From NCBI GenBank assembly GCA_030123675.1, contig JASJYH010000010.1:1-48102 (forward strand): a stretch of 48,102 nucleotides of DNA, written 5' to 3'. The notes below the pieces were generated by a model. It was not told the origin of the DNA. It saw only the letters and a program-made list of their open reading frames with translations, and searched no databases. The position numbers and the translations under genes are program-made. The first letter of the stretch is position 1. Every line of letters starts with the position of its first letter. Shown here piece after piece: positions 25,639 through 32,323 of this stretch. This stretch comes from Anaerolineae bacterium (GTDB taxonomy: Bacteria > Chloroflexota > Anaerolineae > Anaerolineales > Villigracilaceae).

Positions 25639-26307
25639 ATGAATGAATTTCGCAAATTTATTTACTCGACACTAATAGCGTTTGTGCTGATCCTTGTTGT
25701 CTGGTTTGGGATTATTTTCCTCTCAGCTTGTGGCCTTAATTTAAGCTGTCAACAGGCCAAACCTATAGCAGCCCGCACGCCAATTCCAACTCTAGCAGCA
25801 GCTACTTTGCCTGCCATTGATTTTTCGATATCCCATCCGACCACAGCCCGCTGCCGGATTGCTACAGTGGACCTGATCGGCGCGTGGGTATCATCCGGCT
25901 ATTCCGATAGTGATGTATTTACGTTCACGGATGTTGAAGGGACATCATGCCAAGCAAACTTTGCAGACGATGTCCAACCGCTCTTTATAGAATCAAACCT
26001 TTGGTACCCGGGCTCCTTGTCTTGTGCTTCTTGTCACCAACCTGATTTGACAACAGCCTCAGCCCAGCTGGATTTGAGCAGCTATGCTGGCATGTTACTC
26101 GGTTCGCGTCGCGAAACTCCCGAGGATCCCGGTGATGATATTTTCGGTGCAGGTGTATGGGAAAATTCATTGCTCTACGATAATCTATTTGTAAAGAGAA
26201 TTATGCCTTTGGGTCGACCGCCTGATGTCCCCGCAGAAGGCCCGATTGTTTTTGCCGGTGTCGCGCTTGAACCTGAAATCCCCCCAACTGAGACCTCAAC
26301 AGAGTAA
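25639..26307 (+). CDS. Membrane-anchored monoheme protein, additional ACIII-operon subunit
   Basis: A protein with an N-terminal helix (residues 9-30) and one heme site, CASCH, near residue 131 within LSCASCHQPDL. The flanks (VQPLFIESN, LDLSSYAGMLLGSR, IMPLGRPP) resemble planctomycete-type cytochrome C domains in which the heme Cys sits after a 'DVQPIF' start. It is the last gene before the operon terminator. The function is probably electron transfer out of the complex, taking the place of the missing oxidase-linked cytochrome (inference). It is not clearly ActG of other species. Confidence 0.75.
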   Translation: MNEFRKFIYSTLIAFVLILVVWFGIIFLSACGLNLSCQQAKPIAARTPIPTLAAATLPAIDFSISHPTTARCRIATVDLIGAWVSSGYSDSDVFTFTDVEGTSCQANFADDVQPLFIESNLWYPGSLSCASCHQPDLTTASAQLDLSSYAGMLLGSRRETPEDPGDDIFGAGVWENSLLYDNLFVKRIMPLGRPPDVPAEGPIVFAGVALEPEIPPTETSTE

Positions 26308-26316
26308 TATAATCCT

Positions 26317-26346
26317 ACCCCCGTTCTTTCGGGGGTATGCTTTTTT
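26317..26346 (+). terminator. Rho-independent terminator of the ACIII operon
   Basis: A 7-bp ACCCCCG/CGGGGGT stem with a 6-nt loop, followed by ATGC and a T6 run. It lies 10 bp after the last gene, so the seven genes from actA on form one unit. Confidence 0.85.
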
Positions 26347-26378
26347 CCATACCTTGGTCCAGATTGTAAATGTACCAA

Positions 26379-26693
26379 ATGAATAAATTTCTGAAACCAA
26401 CCAAAAGTAAATTGTCCACCTTTATAATAATTTCCGCCTCAATACTTATTGGGGTGATATTTCTTTTAAAGATAAACGAACCTGACATAGCAGGTATATT
26501 GATATATCCGTTTGCTACAGTACCTGTAAAAATATTTGATGCTATTACCGGTTCTGCATTTGCGCCCAATGAATGTTATTTACTATGTTTTCCGACTTTT
26601 CCCCAAGTATCTTTCCTTATTCTATTTGATATAGTTTTCATCTATCTAATTTCTTGTGTTGTTGTGAATGCACAAGAGAGTCGAACTGAATAA
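26379..26693 (+). CDS. Small membrane protein of unknown function
   Basis: A 104-residue frame with hydrophobic helices near residues 14-34, 41-55 and 79-99. No family is recognised. The ATG at 26379 directly precedes a basic stretch (KPTKSK) and the first helix. No ribosome site is visible, and an ATG at 26370 is also open. It lies between the ACIII terminator and the tRNA region, so it is not part of that operon. Confidence 0.4.
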   Translation: MNKFLKPTKSKLSTFIIISASILIGVIFLLKINEPDIAGILIYPFATVPVKIFDAITGSAFAPNECYLLCFPTFPQVSFLILFDIVFIYLISCVVVNAQESRTE

Positions 26694-26747
26694 CAAATGC
26701 AAACCCTGGTACAAAATAAAATGCCCCTTTGATAAGCGCGTTTTCCA

Positions 26748-26807
26748 GCGGAGAGGGTGGGATTCGCATCGTCCCGTGAGGGGAAACCCACGAACCCTTG
26801 CAGGTTA
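26748..26807 (-). pseudogene. Partial tRNA-Ser copy with an 18-nt insertion in the T-loop
   Basis: Two blocks are identical to the functional tRNA-Ser nearby: 26748-26766 (acceptor 3' strand and T-stem, matching 26874-26892) and 26785-26807 (T-stem and variable arm, matching 26893-26915). An 18-nt insertion at 26767-26784 splits the T-loop. The 5' half with acceptor, D-arm and anticodon is replaced by unrelated sequence. The DNA just before each copy on the plus strand (GCCyCTTTGAT) is also similar, so the tandem duplication was larger than the tRNA itself. Confidence 0.75.
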
Positions 26808-26871
26808 TATCATCCCCTTAGGGGGCACACTTTTCAACAATAACACGCCTCTTTGATCAATGGGCGCTTTA

Positions 26872-26961
26872 TGGCGGAGAGGGTGGGATTCGAACCCACG
26901 AACCCTTGCAGGTTACACGCTTTCCAAGCGTGCGCGCTAAGCCAGACTACGCGACCTCTCC
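26872..26961 (-). tRNA. tRNA-Ser (GGA)
   Basis: On the minus strand a full class II tRNA folds: acceptor GGAGAGG/CCTCTCC, anticodon stem CACGC/GCGTG with loop TTGGAAA (anticodon GGA), a long variable arm, and T-arm GTGGG-TTCGAAT-CCCAC. Discriminator G is followed by an encoded CCA (26872-26874). It reads UCC and UCU codons. A broken partial copy lies 65 bp downstream. Confidence 0.95.
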
Positions 26962-27149
26962 ATTTGCAAACGATATTGTTGCGGCGCGTATTATACCGTA
27001 TTTTTTAGTAGCTCACTGGAAATTAAAAATGATAATTCCCGATTGATTTTCACACCTTACATAACAGTATAATAAGCTCACAAGAAATACTCAGTAGTTT
27101 TGTTTGTAGCTAGACAATATAGTTTCTTTCAGGTATTATTACCCGAACC

Positions 27150-27165
27150 TGTGACTAAGTTCACG
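27150..27165. promoter_or_regulatory. CRP/FNR-like palindrome TGTGA-N6-TCACG
   Basis: TGTGACTAAGTTCACG matches the TGTGA-N6-TCACA site of CRP-family regulators at all but one base, and partly the Rex site. It lies 423 bp before the mreB-like gene. With a cyclase encoded elsewhere in the window, a cAMP-type regulator is conceivable, but the site may be chance. Confidence 0.3.
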
Positions 27166-27216
27166 ATCGCACAATTAAGATTCTCGAAGAAATTCAAGGG
27201 TATTCTCCCCTAGTGC

Positions 27217-27241
27217 GCCCGGATATGAAAAAGATCCGGGC
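27217..27241. other. Isolated strong hairpin GCCCGGAT/ATCCGGGC
   Basis: A perfect 8-bp stem with a 9-nt A-rich loop. Neither side is followed by a T-run, so it is not a simple terminator. It could be part of a leader or small RNA. Confidence 0.4.
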
Positions 27242-27389
27242 AGTTGTATGTAAACGGATGAGTATAGTAGTGGGCTACTAATAATATCATTTCACCACAT
27301 TGGTGTGGAGGCAAACAGTCGAATCTGATACAGAATATTACCCGCGAAAATCATCCCTTTAATAATCATTCAAAGTAGCTAAATTCGAT

Positions 27390-27557
27390 ATGAACGAATT
27401 AAGTGAAGATGGCTGGGTGATCGATATCCAAACCTGGATGATTTGCAATTTTATCCTTATCGAAGCAAAATTTGCTATAAATCCAACAATCGGGCATGCC
27501 AGCATTTGCATGGATGTATTTGATTGTTATCAAGAAAAACTTACACGTACAAAATAA
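27390..27557 (+). CDS. Possible 55-residue protein upstream of the mreB-like gene
   Basis: An ATG frame of 55 codons ends 15 bp before the GTG start of the mreB-like gene. The product is acidic at the start and has three Cys residues, but no recognisable domain or helix pattern. No ribosome site precedes it. It is listed as a candidate only because of its tight spacing to the next gene. Confidence 0.22.
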   Translation: MNELSEDGWVIDIQTWMICNFILIEAKFAINPTIGHASICMDVFDCYQEKLTRTK

Positions 27558-27572
27558 GAGATATTCGAAACT

Positions 27573-28580
27573 GTGGCTATATTTTCTAAAGACCTAGGAA
27601 TCGACCTGGGGACAATGTTTATCCGTTTGGCCGACAGTACTCAGGTGCTGCTCGAAGAACCGACGATCGTTGCTATTGATGATGAAGAACAAAAAATAGT
27701 TGCCCTCGGCCAAGAAGCTCTGGATATGGTGGGGCGCGTACCAGAAAGTATTGAAATTGCTCGGCCGCTCGTAAACGGTGTGATTGCAGATTACGAAATC
27801 ACTGAAACCCTCCTGGCATATTTTATGCGCAGAGTCAGCGGGACAATGCGCATCTTCCGCCCGCGTACAATGGTTTCAGTTCCCTACGGTGTCACAAGTG
27901 TGGAGCGGCGTGCTGTTTACGAGGCTGTCATGGAAGCCGGCAGCCGCGAAGCCTACTTGATCCAACAAACCCTGGCTGCAGCGCTTGGCATTGACCTTCC
28001 AATTCGATCACCCTCAGGGAACATGGTTATTTATCTTGGTGGAGGCGGGACAGAGGCATCCGTGATGGCTATGTATGCAATTGTTTCAGCAGAAACTTTG
28101 CGGGGGGGTGGCATTGAATTGGATAAAGCCATTATCAATTATATCCGGAAAAAATACGGAGTTATTATCGGCCAGGTAACCGCAGAAAAATTAAAAATTC
28201 GGATTGGCGCGGCGGTTCCCCAGGATTTGGAACAAAGTATGGAAGTTCAGGGGCAGGACCAAGTCACTGGCTTGCCCAGTCCAATTACATTAACAACAGG
28301 TGAAATTGTAGAAGCTTTGCAAGATCCCCTTAAAGATATACTTGAGACTTGTCGGCGAGTGCTTGAAAAAACCCCTCCCGAATTGGTGGCGGATATCATC
28401 GACCGCGGCGTTGCCCTATGCGGCGGCGGCGCACTTTTACGAGGTATTGACAAACTACTTACTCAATCTCTTGGCATTCCCGCATACTTGGTGGATAACC
28501 CCCTGACTTGCGTGGTAGAGGGCACAGTGCGTGGGTTGGGTATGTACAATCTGCTGCGGCGCAACTTACCCCAAGTGTAA
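27573..28580 (+). CDS. mreB: MreB-like actin homologue with altered active-site residues
   Basis: A member of the MreB family of bacterial actins that organise cell-wall synthesis. The N-terminus KDLGIDLGT, the block RPRTMVSVPYGVTSVERRAV (about 97-116) and the C-terminal VALCGGGALLRGID (about 281-294) are clear. Two nucleotide-site positions deviate. The phosphate-2 motif VVDIGGGTTE of MreB reads VIYLGGGGTE, with Tyr154 for Asp. The EEPxAAAIG helix reads QQTLAAALG, with Gln131-Gln132 for the Glu pair. ATP hydrolysis may be weak or lost. Length 335 is normal; the start is GTG. No mreC, mreD or rod genes are adjacent. Confidence 0.85.
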   Translation: MAIFSKDLGIDLGTMFIRLADSTQVLLEEPTIVAIDDEEQKIVALGQEALDMVGRVPESIEIARPLVNGVIADYEITETLLAYFMRRVSGTMRIFRPRTMVSVPYGVTSVERRAVYEAVMEAGSREAYLIQQTLAAALGIDLPIRSPSGNMVIYLGGGGTEASVMAMYAIVSAETLRGGGIELDKAIINYIRKKYGVIIGQVTAEKLKIRIGAAVPQDLEQSMEVQGQDQVTGLPSPITLTTGEIVEALQDPLKDILETCRRVLEKTPPELVADIIDRGVALCGGGALLRGIDKLLTQSLGIPAYLVDNPLTCVVEGTVRGLGMYNLLRRNLPQV

Positions 28581-28600
28581 TTAGCAAACTCGGAGAATCA

Positions 28601-28635
28601 AAAATGCGTCTCAACTTGATGAGACGCATTTTTTT
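28601..28635. terminator. Bidirectional terminator between mreB-like gene and rex
   Basis: A stem of at least 11 bp (AATGCGTCTCA/TGAGACGCATT) with a 6-nt loop is flanked by A5 on one side and T7 on the other. It serves the two convergent genes; its right end overlaps the rex stop region. Confidence 0.9.
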
Positions 28636-29254
28636 ATACCATGTAATATGTCATTCGTTGAAGGTGTGTAGCCGGGTCGATGTATTGAACACGTACATCT
28701 TCTGGAAGATTAAGGCTGACAGGCGCATAATTTAAAATGACTTTTGCTCCAGCTTTTACCAGCAGATCAGTCACTTTTTGAGCTGCAGGTGCCGGAACGG
28801 TCAACATCGCAATCTTTATATTTCTCGTTTTCAATTCTTCAGTCATATTTTCCATATCCTGAATGACAAATTCACCAATAGCCTGCCCAATCTTGGACTT
28901 GTCATTATCAAAAACCATAACCACACGAAAGCCTCGATTGACAAAGCCCTGATAGCGAGCCAGCGCACGGCCCATGTCACCTGCCCCTATGATTGCCACA
29001 TCCCAAATACGATCAATTTTTAAGATTTCCTTTAACTTGTCAATTAAGAAGGTAATTTTGTAGCCTGTCCCTTGCTTGCCAAACTCACCGAATTGGGAAA
29101 TGTCTTTTCGGATTTGGGCAGCAGAAATCCCGACGTGTGCCCCCAACTCTTGGGACGAAGTTGTTTGAATGTTCTCTTCAACCATGAGCTGCAATGCTCG
29201 CAAATAAATAGGAAGACGTCCGATAATAATGTCGGGGATTTTAATCGCATTCAT
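28634..29254 (-). CDS. rex: Redox-sensing transcriptional repressor Rex
   Basis: Rex senses the NADH/NAD+ ratio and represses fermentation and respiration genes when NADH is low. The N-terminal winged helix has SSQELGAHVGISAAQIRKDISQFGEFGKQGTGY (about 33-65), strongly conserved in the family. The Rossmann domain begins with VAIIGAGDMGRAL (about 86-98), followed by the VFDND Asp that reads NAD(H). Length 206 is standard. A perfect-spacing Rex operator lies 55 bp upstream, so autoregulation is likely. It is convergent with the mreB-like gene. Confidence 0.95.
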   Translation of the reverse strand: MNAIKIPDIIIGRLPIYLRALQLMVEENIQTTSSQELGAHVGISAAQIRKDISQFGEFGKQGTGYKITFLIDKLKEILKIDRIWDVAIIGAGDMGRALARYQGFVNRGFRVVMVFDNDKSKIGQAIGEFVIQDMENMTEELKTRNIKIAMLTVPAPAAQKVTDLLVKAGAKVILNYAPVSLNLPEDVRVQYIDPATHLQRMTYYMV

Positions 29255-29308
29255 AAATTGCCTCGCCTGTGGAAATATATTCGTATTACTCTACCATAAA
29301 ATAAACCT

Positions 29309-29326
29309 TTGTGCAATTAGCCACAA
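29309..29326. promoter_or_regulatory. Rex operator (ROP) upstream of rex
   Basis: TTGTGCAATTAGCCACAA keeps the TTGTG-N8-CACAA outer halves and 18-bp length of the Rex box (TTGTGAAATTATTCACAA-type). Read on the minus strand, TTGTGG of the site plus 17 nt leads to TATTTT, so it overlaps the likely -35 box of rex. It could also affect the divergent gene at 29498. Confidence 0.75.
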
Positions 29327-29497
29327 TTAACATATTTCCTAAAGTCTCATTTCGTCCACCTTCAGACAGATCAGGGAGCCCTAATGTATAAATATTCTCT
29401 GCAACTAAATAGAGACCTAATGGCCTATAATCTTGCAATATTGATAAATAGCTAGTTTGTATGATTGTGTTAGAATTAGCGTCCCCTGGAGCCTTTT

Positions 29498-30088
29498 ATG
29501 TCTGATATGATAGAAGTTGTCATCGATAGCGTTCGAGTAAGTCTGATGTCACCTCAACGAGTGGTGGTTTTAAAGCAAACAGACGCAGATCGCTTTATTC
29601 CAATTTGGGTCGGTCCTTACGAAGCTGAGGCCATCACCGTCGCCTTGCAAGAGATTGAAATGATCCGACCACTTACTCACGATCTTCTAATAAATCTTTT
29701 TGGCACGCTGGATGCAAAGGTTAAACAAGTGGAAATTGTTTCCCTGCGCGATGAAATATTTTATGGAAATATCGTCGCCGAGAAAAACGGCGAGTTGCTG
29801 AATATCGATTCGCGGCCTTCTGATGCTATTGCCATTGCGGTTCGCGCACATGTGCCTATCTATGTTCATCAGAGTGTATTAGATGAGGCAGGAACGACAC
29901 CCGAATCTGATATGCAGACTGAGGGTCAGATTTCTTCCGAAAGTACCGGCTTTCAAATGTCCGAGGATGGAAGTGATAGATTATCCATTTTCAAGGATTT
30001 TATCGATAAGTTGGATATGGGCAAACTAGACGACAAAAAAAAACCTGATAGCACCTCAAGCGATAAAAAACCCGACAATGATAAATGA
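29498..30088 (+). CDS. Bifunctional nuclease family protein (DUF151)
   Basis: The DUF151 domain covers residues 4-130, with FIPIWVGPYEAEAI (about 31-44), RPLTHDLL (about 61-68) and the family hallmark RPSDAIAIAVRAHVPIYV (about 107-124). Members have been shown to act as DNase/RNase in plants, and in Thermotoga the fold is known, but the bacterial role is unclear. After the domain comes a 65-residue acidic then Lys/Asp-rich tail. The ATG follows TGGAG. It overlaps dnaB by 4 bp (ATGA), which ties it to replication. Confidence 0.88.
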   Translation: MSDMIEVVIDSVRVSLMSPQRVVVLKQTDADRFIPIWVGPYEAEAITVALQEIEMIRPLTHDLLINLFGTLDAKVKQVEIVSLRDEIFYGNIVAEKNGELLNIDSRPSDAIAIAVRAHVPIYVHQSVLDEAGTTPESDMQTEGQISSESTGFQMSEDGSDRLSIFKDFIDKLDMGKLDDKKKPDSTSSDKKPDNDK

Positions 30089-31458
30089 CTGAATACTCTC
30101 CCACAGATCAATCCCCCGCCCCCACAACGCCCGTAATTCCTCACAATCGAGAAGCCGAAGAAGCAGTCGTAGGGGCGGTATTAATTAACCCCGAAGTCTA
30201 TTACGATGTAGCCCAATTTCTGCAGCCTGATGATTTTTACATTCATCGGCACAAATGGATCTGGGAGGCATTTACTCGTTTACACGAGCAGCGCACTCCT
30301 GTAGATATGCTGACTTTGTCAGAAGAACTCGATCGAGTAGGTCAGTTAGAGGAGCTAGGAGGCCCGGCCTATCTGACAGCCCTGATCAACCAGGTTCCAA
30401 CATCATTAAACGCTGATTCCTATGGGCGCATCGTAGAAGCACATTCCATACGACGCAAGATGATCAACGCCGCCAATCAGATCGCTACTCTTGCGTACAA
30501 TGAGGAAACCCTGGTTGAGACAGTGATGGATGAGGCTGAAAAGACAATATTTAATGTCAGCGAGCGGCGGTTGAAACATGACGTTTTGCCTATCTCTTCG
30601 GTATTGAGTGAATATTATGACCGCATAGATGATCTTGCAAAACGTTCTGATGAAGTCTTTGGTGTCCCTACAGGTTTCTTGGATCTGGATAAATTACTGA
30701 GTGGTTTGCAACCCTCTGATTTTCTGATCATAGCCGGCCGCCCTGGACAAGGAAAAAGTGGGTTTTTGCTATCGGTTGCCAAAAATGCGGCCCTCACTCA
30801 TAAAAAACATGTTGCAGTGTTTTCACTGGAAATGTCAAACGAACAAGTAGTGCAGCGTCTGATTTCGCAAGAAACCGGTATCGATTCACAGCGTTTGCGA
30901 ACCGGGAAATTGGCCGATGAAGAGTGGCCGCTTTTTGCACACTCAATTGAAGTGTTATCTGATACCAAGATATTCCTGGATGATACTCCTGCCCTAACTC
31001 CGCTCCAAATACGTACGAAGTGCCGCAGACTGCATATGGAATACGGTCTTGACCTAATTCTCGTCGACTATCTCCAGCTGATGGGTGGTGATACGCGCAA
31101 TGAGAATCGTGTGCAAGAAGTTTCTTACATCTCCCGAAATCTCAAGGTGTTGGCTCGTGAATTGAATGTGCCTGTATTGGCTGCAGCACAACTATCCCGT
31201 GCTGTTGAGCAACGTTCAGACAAACGCCCGGTGCTCTCTGACTTGCGCGAATCCGGATCATTAGAGCAGGACGCTGATATCGTGATGTTCATCTATCGTC
31301 CTGATCAGTATGAGAAAGATACCGTCAAGCAAAATGTAGCTGAGATCATCGTCGCAAAACACCGTAATGGCCCTGTTGGCAGTGTAGAATTGATCTTCCG
31401 TAGCTCATTGGCAAAGTTCGAGAATGCCGCTACGAAGCATATGAGTTTAAACGAGTAA
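30085..31458 (+). CDS. dnaB: Replicative DNA helicase DnaB
   Basis: The hexameric helicase of the replication fork. The N-terminal DnaB domain (about 20-125, NREAEEAVVGAVLINPE) binds primase and loader. The RecA-like domain has Walker A GRPGQGKS (about 218-225), Walker B LDLILVDYLQLM (about 324-335) and the arginine finger region KVLARELNVPVLAAAQLSR. Length 457 is typical. No intein is present. It overlaps the DUF151 gene and precedes, after 205 bp, genes for a DnaD-like protein and a DnaC-like loader, so the segment is a helicase-loading cassette. Confidence 0.97.
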   Translation: MTEYSPTDQSPAPTTPVIPHNREAEEAVVGAVLINPEVYYDVAQFLQPDDFYIHRHKWIWEAFTRLHEQRTPVDMLTLSEELDRVGQLEELGGPAYLTALINQVPTSLNADSYGRIVEAHSIRRKMINAANQIATLAYNEETLVETVMDEAEKTIFNVSERRLKHDVLPISSVLSEYYDRIDDLAKRSDEVFGVPTGFLDLDKLLSGLQPSDFLIIAGRPGQGKSGFLLSVAKNAALTHKKHVAVFSLEMSNEQVVQRLISQETGIDSQRLRTGKLADEEWPLFAHSIEVLSDTKIFLDDTPALTPLQIRTKCRRLHMEYGLDLILVDYLQLMGGDTRNENRVQEVSYISRNLKVLARELNVPVLAAAQLSRAVEQRSDKRPVLSDLRESGSLEQDADIVMFIYRPDQYEKDTVKQNVAEIIVAKHRNGPVGSVELIFRSSLAKFENAATKHMSLNE

Positions 31459-31498
31459 ATACCAAATGCCATTGCGAAAAACAAAACGACTACCTGTG

Positions 31499-31632
31499 CC
31501 CCAAATGGGGTAAGCAATCTCCTGATAACATAAGATTGCCAATCTGCCCCGAAAGGGGTACGCCACCTTTGGCGGCTCGCACGTGTGGCCTTCCTAGAAG
31601 TACACGTTCATTGTGCCGGGAGCACTTCGGCA
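31499..31632. repeat. Cluster of six short stem-loops, including two copies of TGCCCC-N4-GGGGTA-N-GC
   Basis: In 134 bp between dnaB and the dnaD-like gene, six perfect inverted repeats follow each other: CCCC/GGGG (31499-31510), CAATCT/AGATTG (31515-31538), CCCC/GGGG (31547-31558), CGCC/GGCG (31561-31574), ACGTGT/ACACGT (31581-31607) and TGCCG/CGGCA (31614-31632). The first and third share a 19-nt pattern. It may be a structured RNA leader or an intergenic repeat element. Confidence 0.5.
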
Positions 31633-31663
31633 GTCCGCACCGCGCAGGCAATGACAAATAAAA

Positions 31664-32323
31664 ATGTCAAATTTCAAAGGCTTTACTAATTCCGAATCTT
31701 TCACCCAAATTCCCGATTCGTTTTTTCATAAGCTTTTAACAGAAATCGATGATGCGCTGGAATTAAAGTTGACCTTATTCTTCTTGTGGCGTGTAGAGCA
31801 CATTGAAGGATCATTTCGGGCATTGTGCGAGACCGATTTCGAGGAAAAGGCTCTCGGTTTGAATGCGGAAGAAGTCGCTGTCGGGCTAGAAAAAGCTGTC
31901 CTGCGGGGTAGCATACTCAAGTCACAGTATGAGGCGAATGTATTCTACTTCCTAAACTCGCCACGAGGACGCGCCGCTGCTGAAGCCTTTGAGAAAGGAA
32001 ATTGGCGCGAATCCGCAAAGATTATGAATGCGCCCGTAGTGGAACGGCCCAATGTTTTCAAACTCTACGAGGAGAATATTGGGCCCCTAACACCTTTGAT
32101 CGCGGACTTGCTGAAAGACTCTGAAGAAATGTATTCACAGGAGTGGATCGCCGAAGCCCTGGAGATTGCGGTCACGAGGAATATCCGCAACTGGAAGTAT
32201 GTGGAAGCGATTTTAAAGCGTTGGAAAGAGAAAGGGAAACATCAATATGAAAGAAAAGATCGACAAGACGCTGGTAAGGGTTCAGAAAAATATACCAAAA
32301 GCGAGTTCGAAGAATATCTCTAG
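31664..32323 (+). CDS. DnaD-domain protein (primosome component)
   Basis: The C-terminal third (about residues 135-195) matches the DnaD/DnaB_2 domain: YEENIGPLTPLIADLL, then EWIAEALEIAVTRNIRNWKYVEAILKRW, followed by a tail with EKYTKSEFEEYL like the 'Y-x-G' end of DnaD. The N-terminal 120 residues look like a winged-helix region. In Firmicutes, DnaD brings the helicase and its loader to DNA during initiation and restart. Length 219. Its last 77 bp overlap the start of the loader gene, so the two proteins are made together. Confidence 0.82.
   Translation: MSNFKGFTNSESFTQIPDSFFHKLLTEIDDALELKLTLFFLWRVEHIEGSFRALCETDFEEKALGLNAEEVAVGLEKAVLRGSILKSQYEANVFYFLNSPRGRAAAEAFEKGNWRESAKIMNAPVVERPNVFKLYEENIGPLTPLIADLLKDSEEMYSQEWIAEALEIAVTRNIRNWKYVEAILKRWKEKGKHQYERKDRQDAGKGSEKYTKSEFEEYL

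Larger units (their letters stand above)
26962..27572. other. 611-bp intergenic region between tRNA-Ser and the mreB-like gene
   Basis: AT-rich and without a convincing long gene. It holds a CRP-like palindrome (27150), a strong hairpin (27217) and a possible 55-codon frame (27390), listed separately. No recognised RNA family is seen. Confidence 0.4.

Noticed and set aside
26748-26961. attL/attR pair of an integrated element at the tRNA-Ser
   Set aside because: The two copies are about 125 bp apart, with no integrase or cargo between them, so a local tandem duplication is simpler.
31459-31663. CRISPR array or phage attachment site
   Set aside because: The repeats are short, of different sequence and irregularly spaced; they are stem-loops, not direct repeats with spacers.
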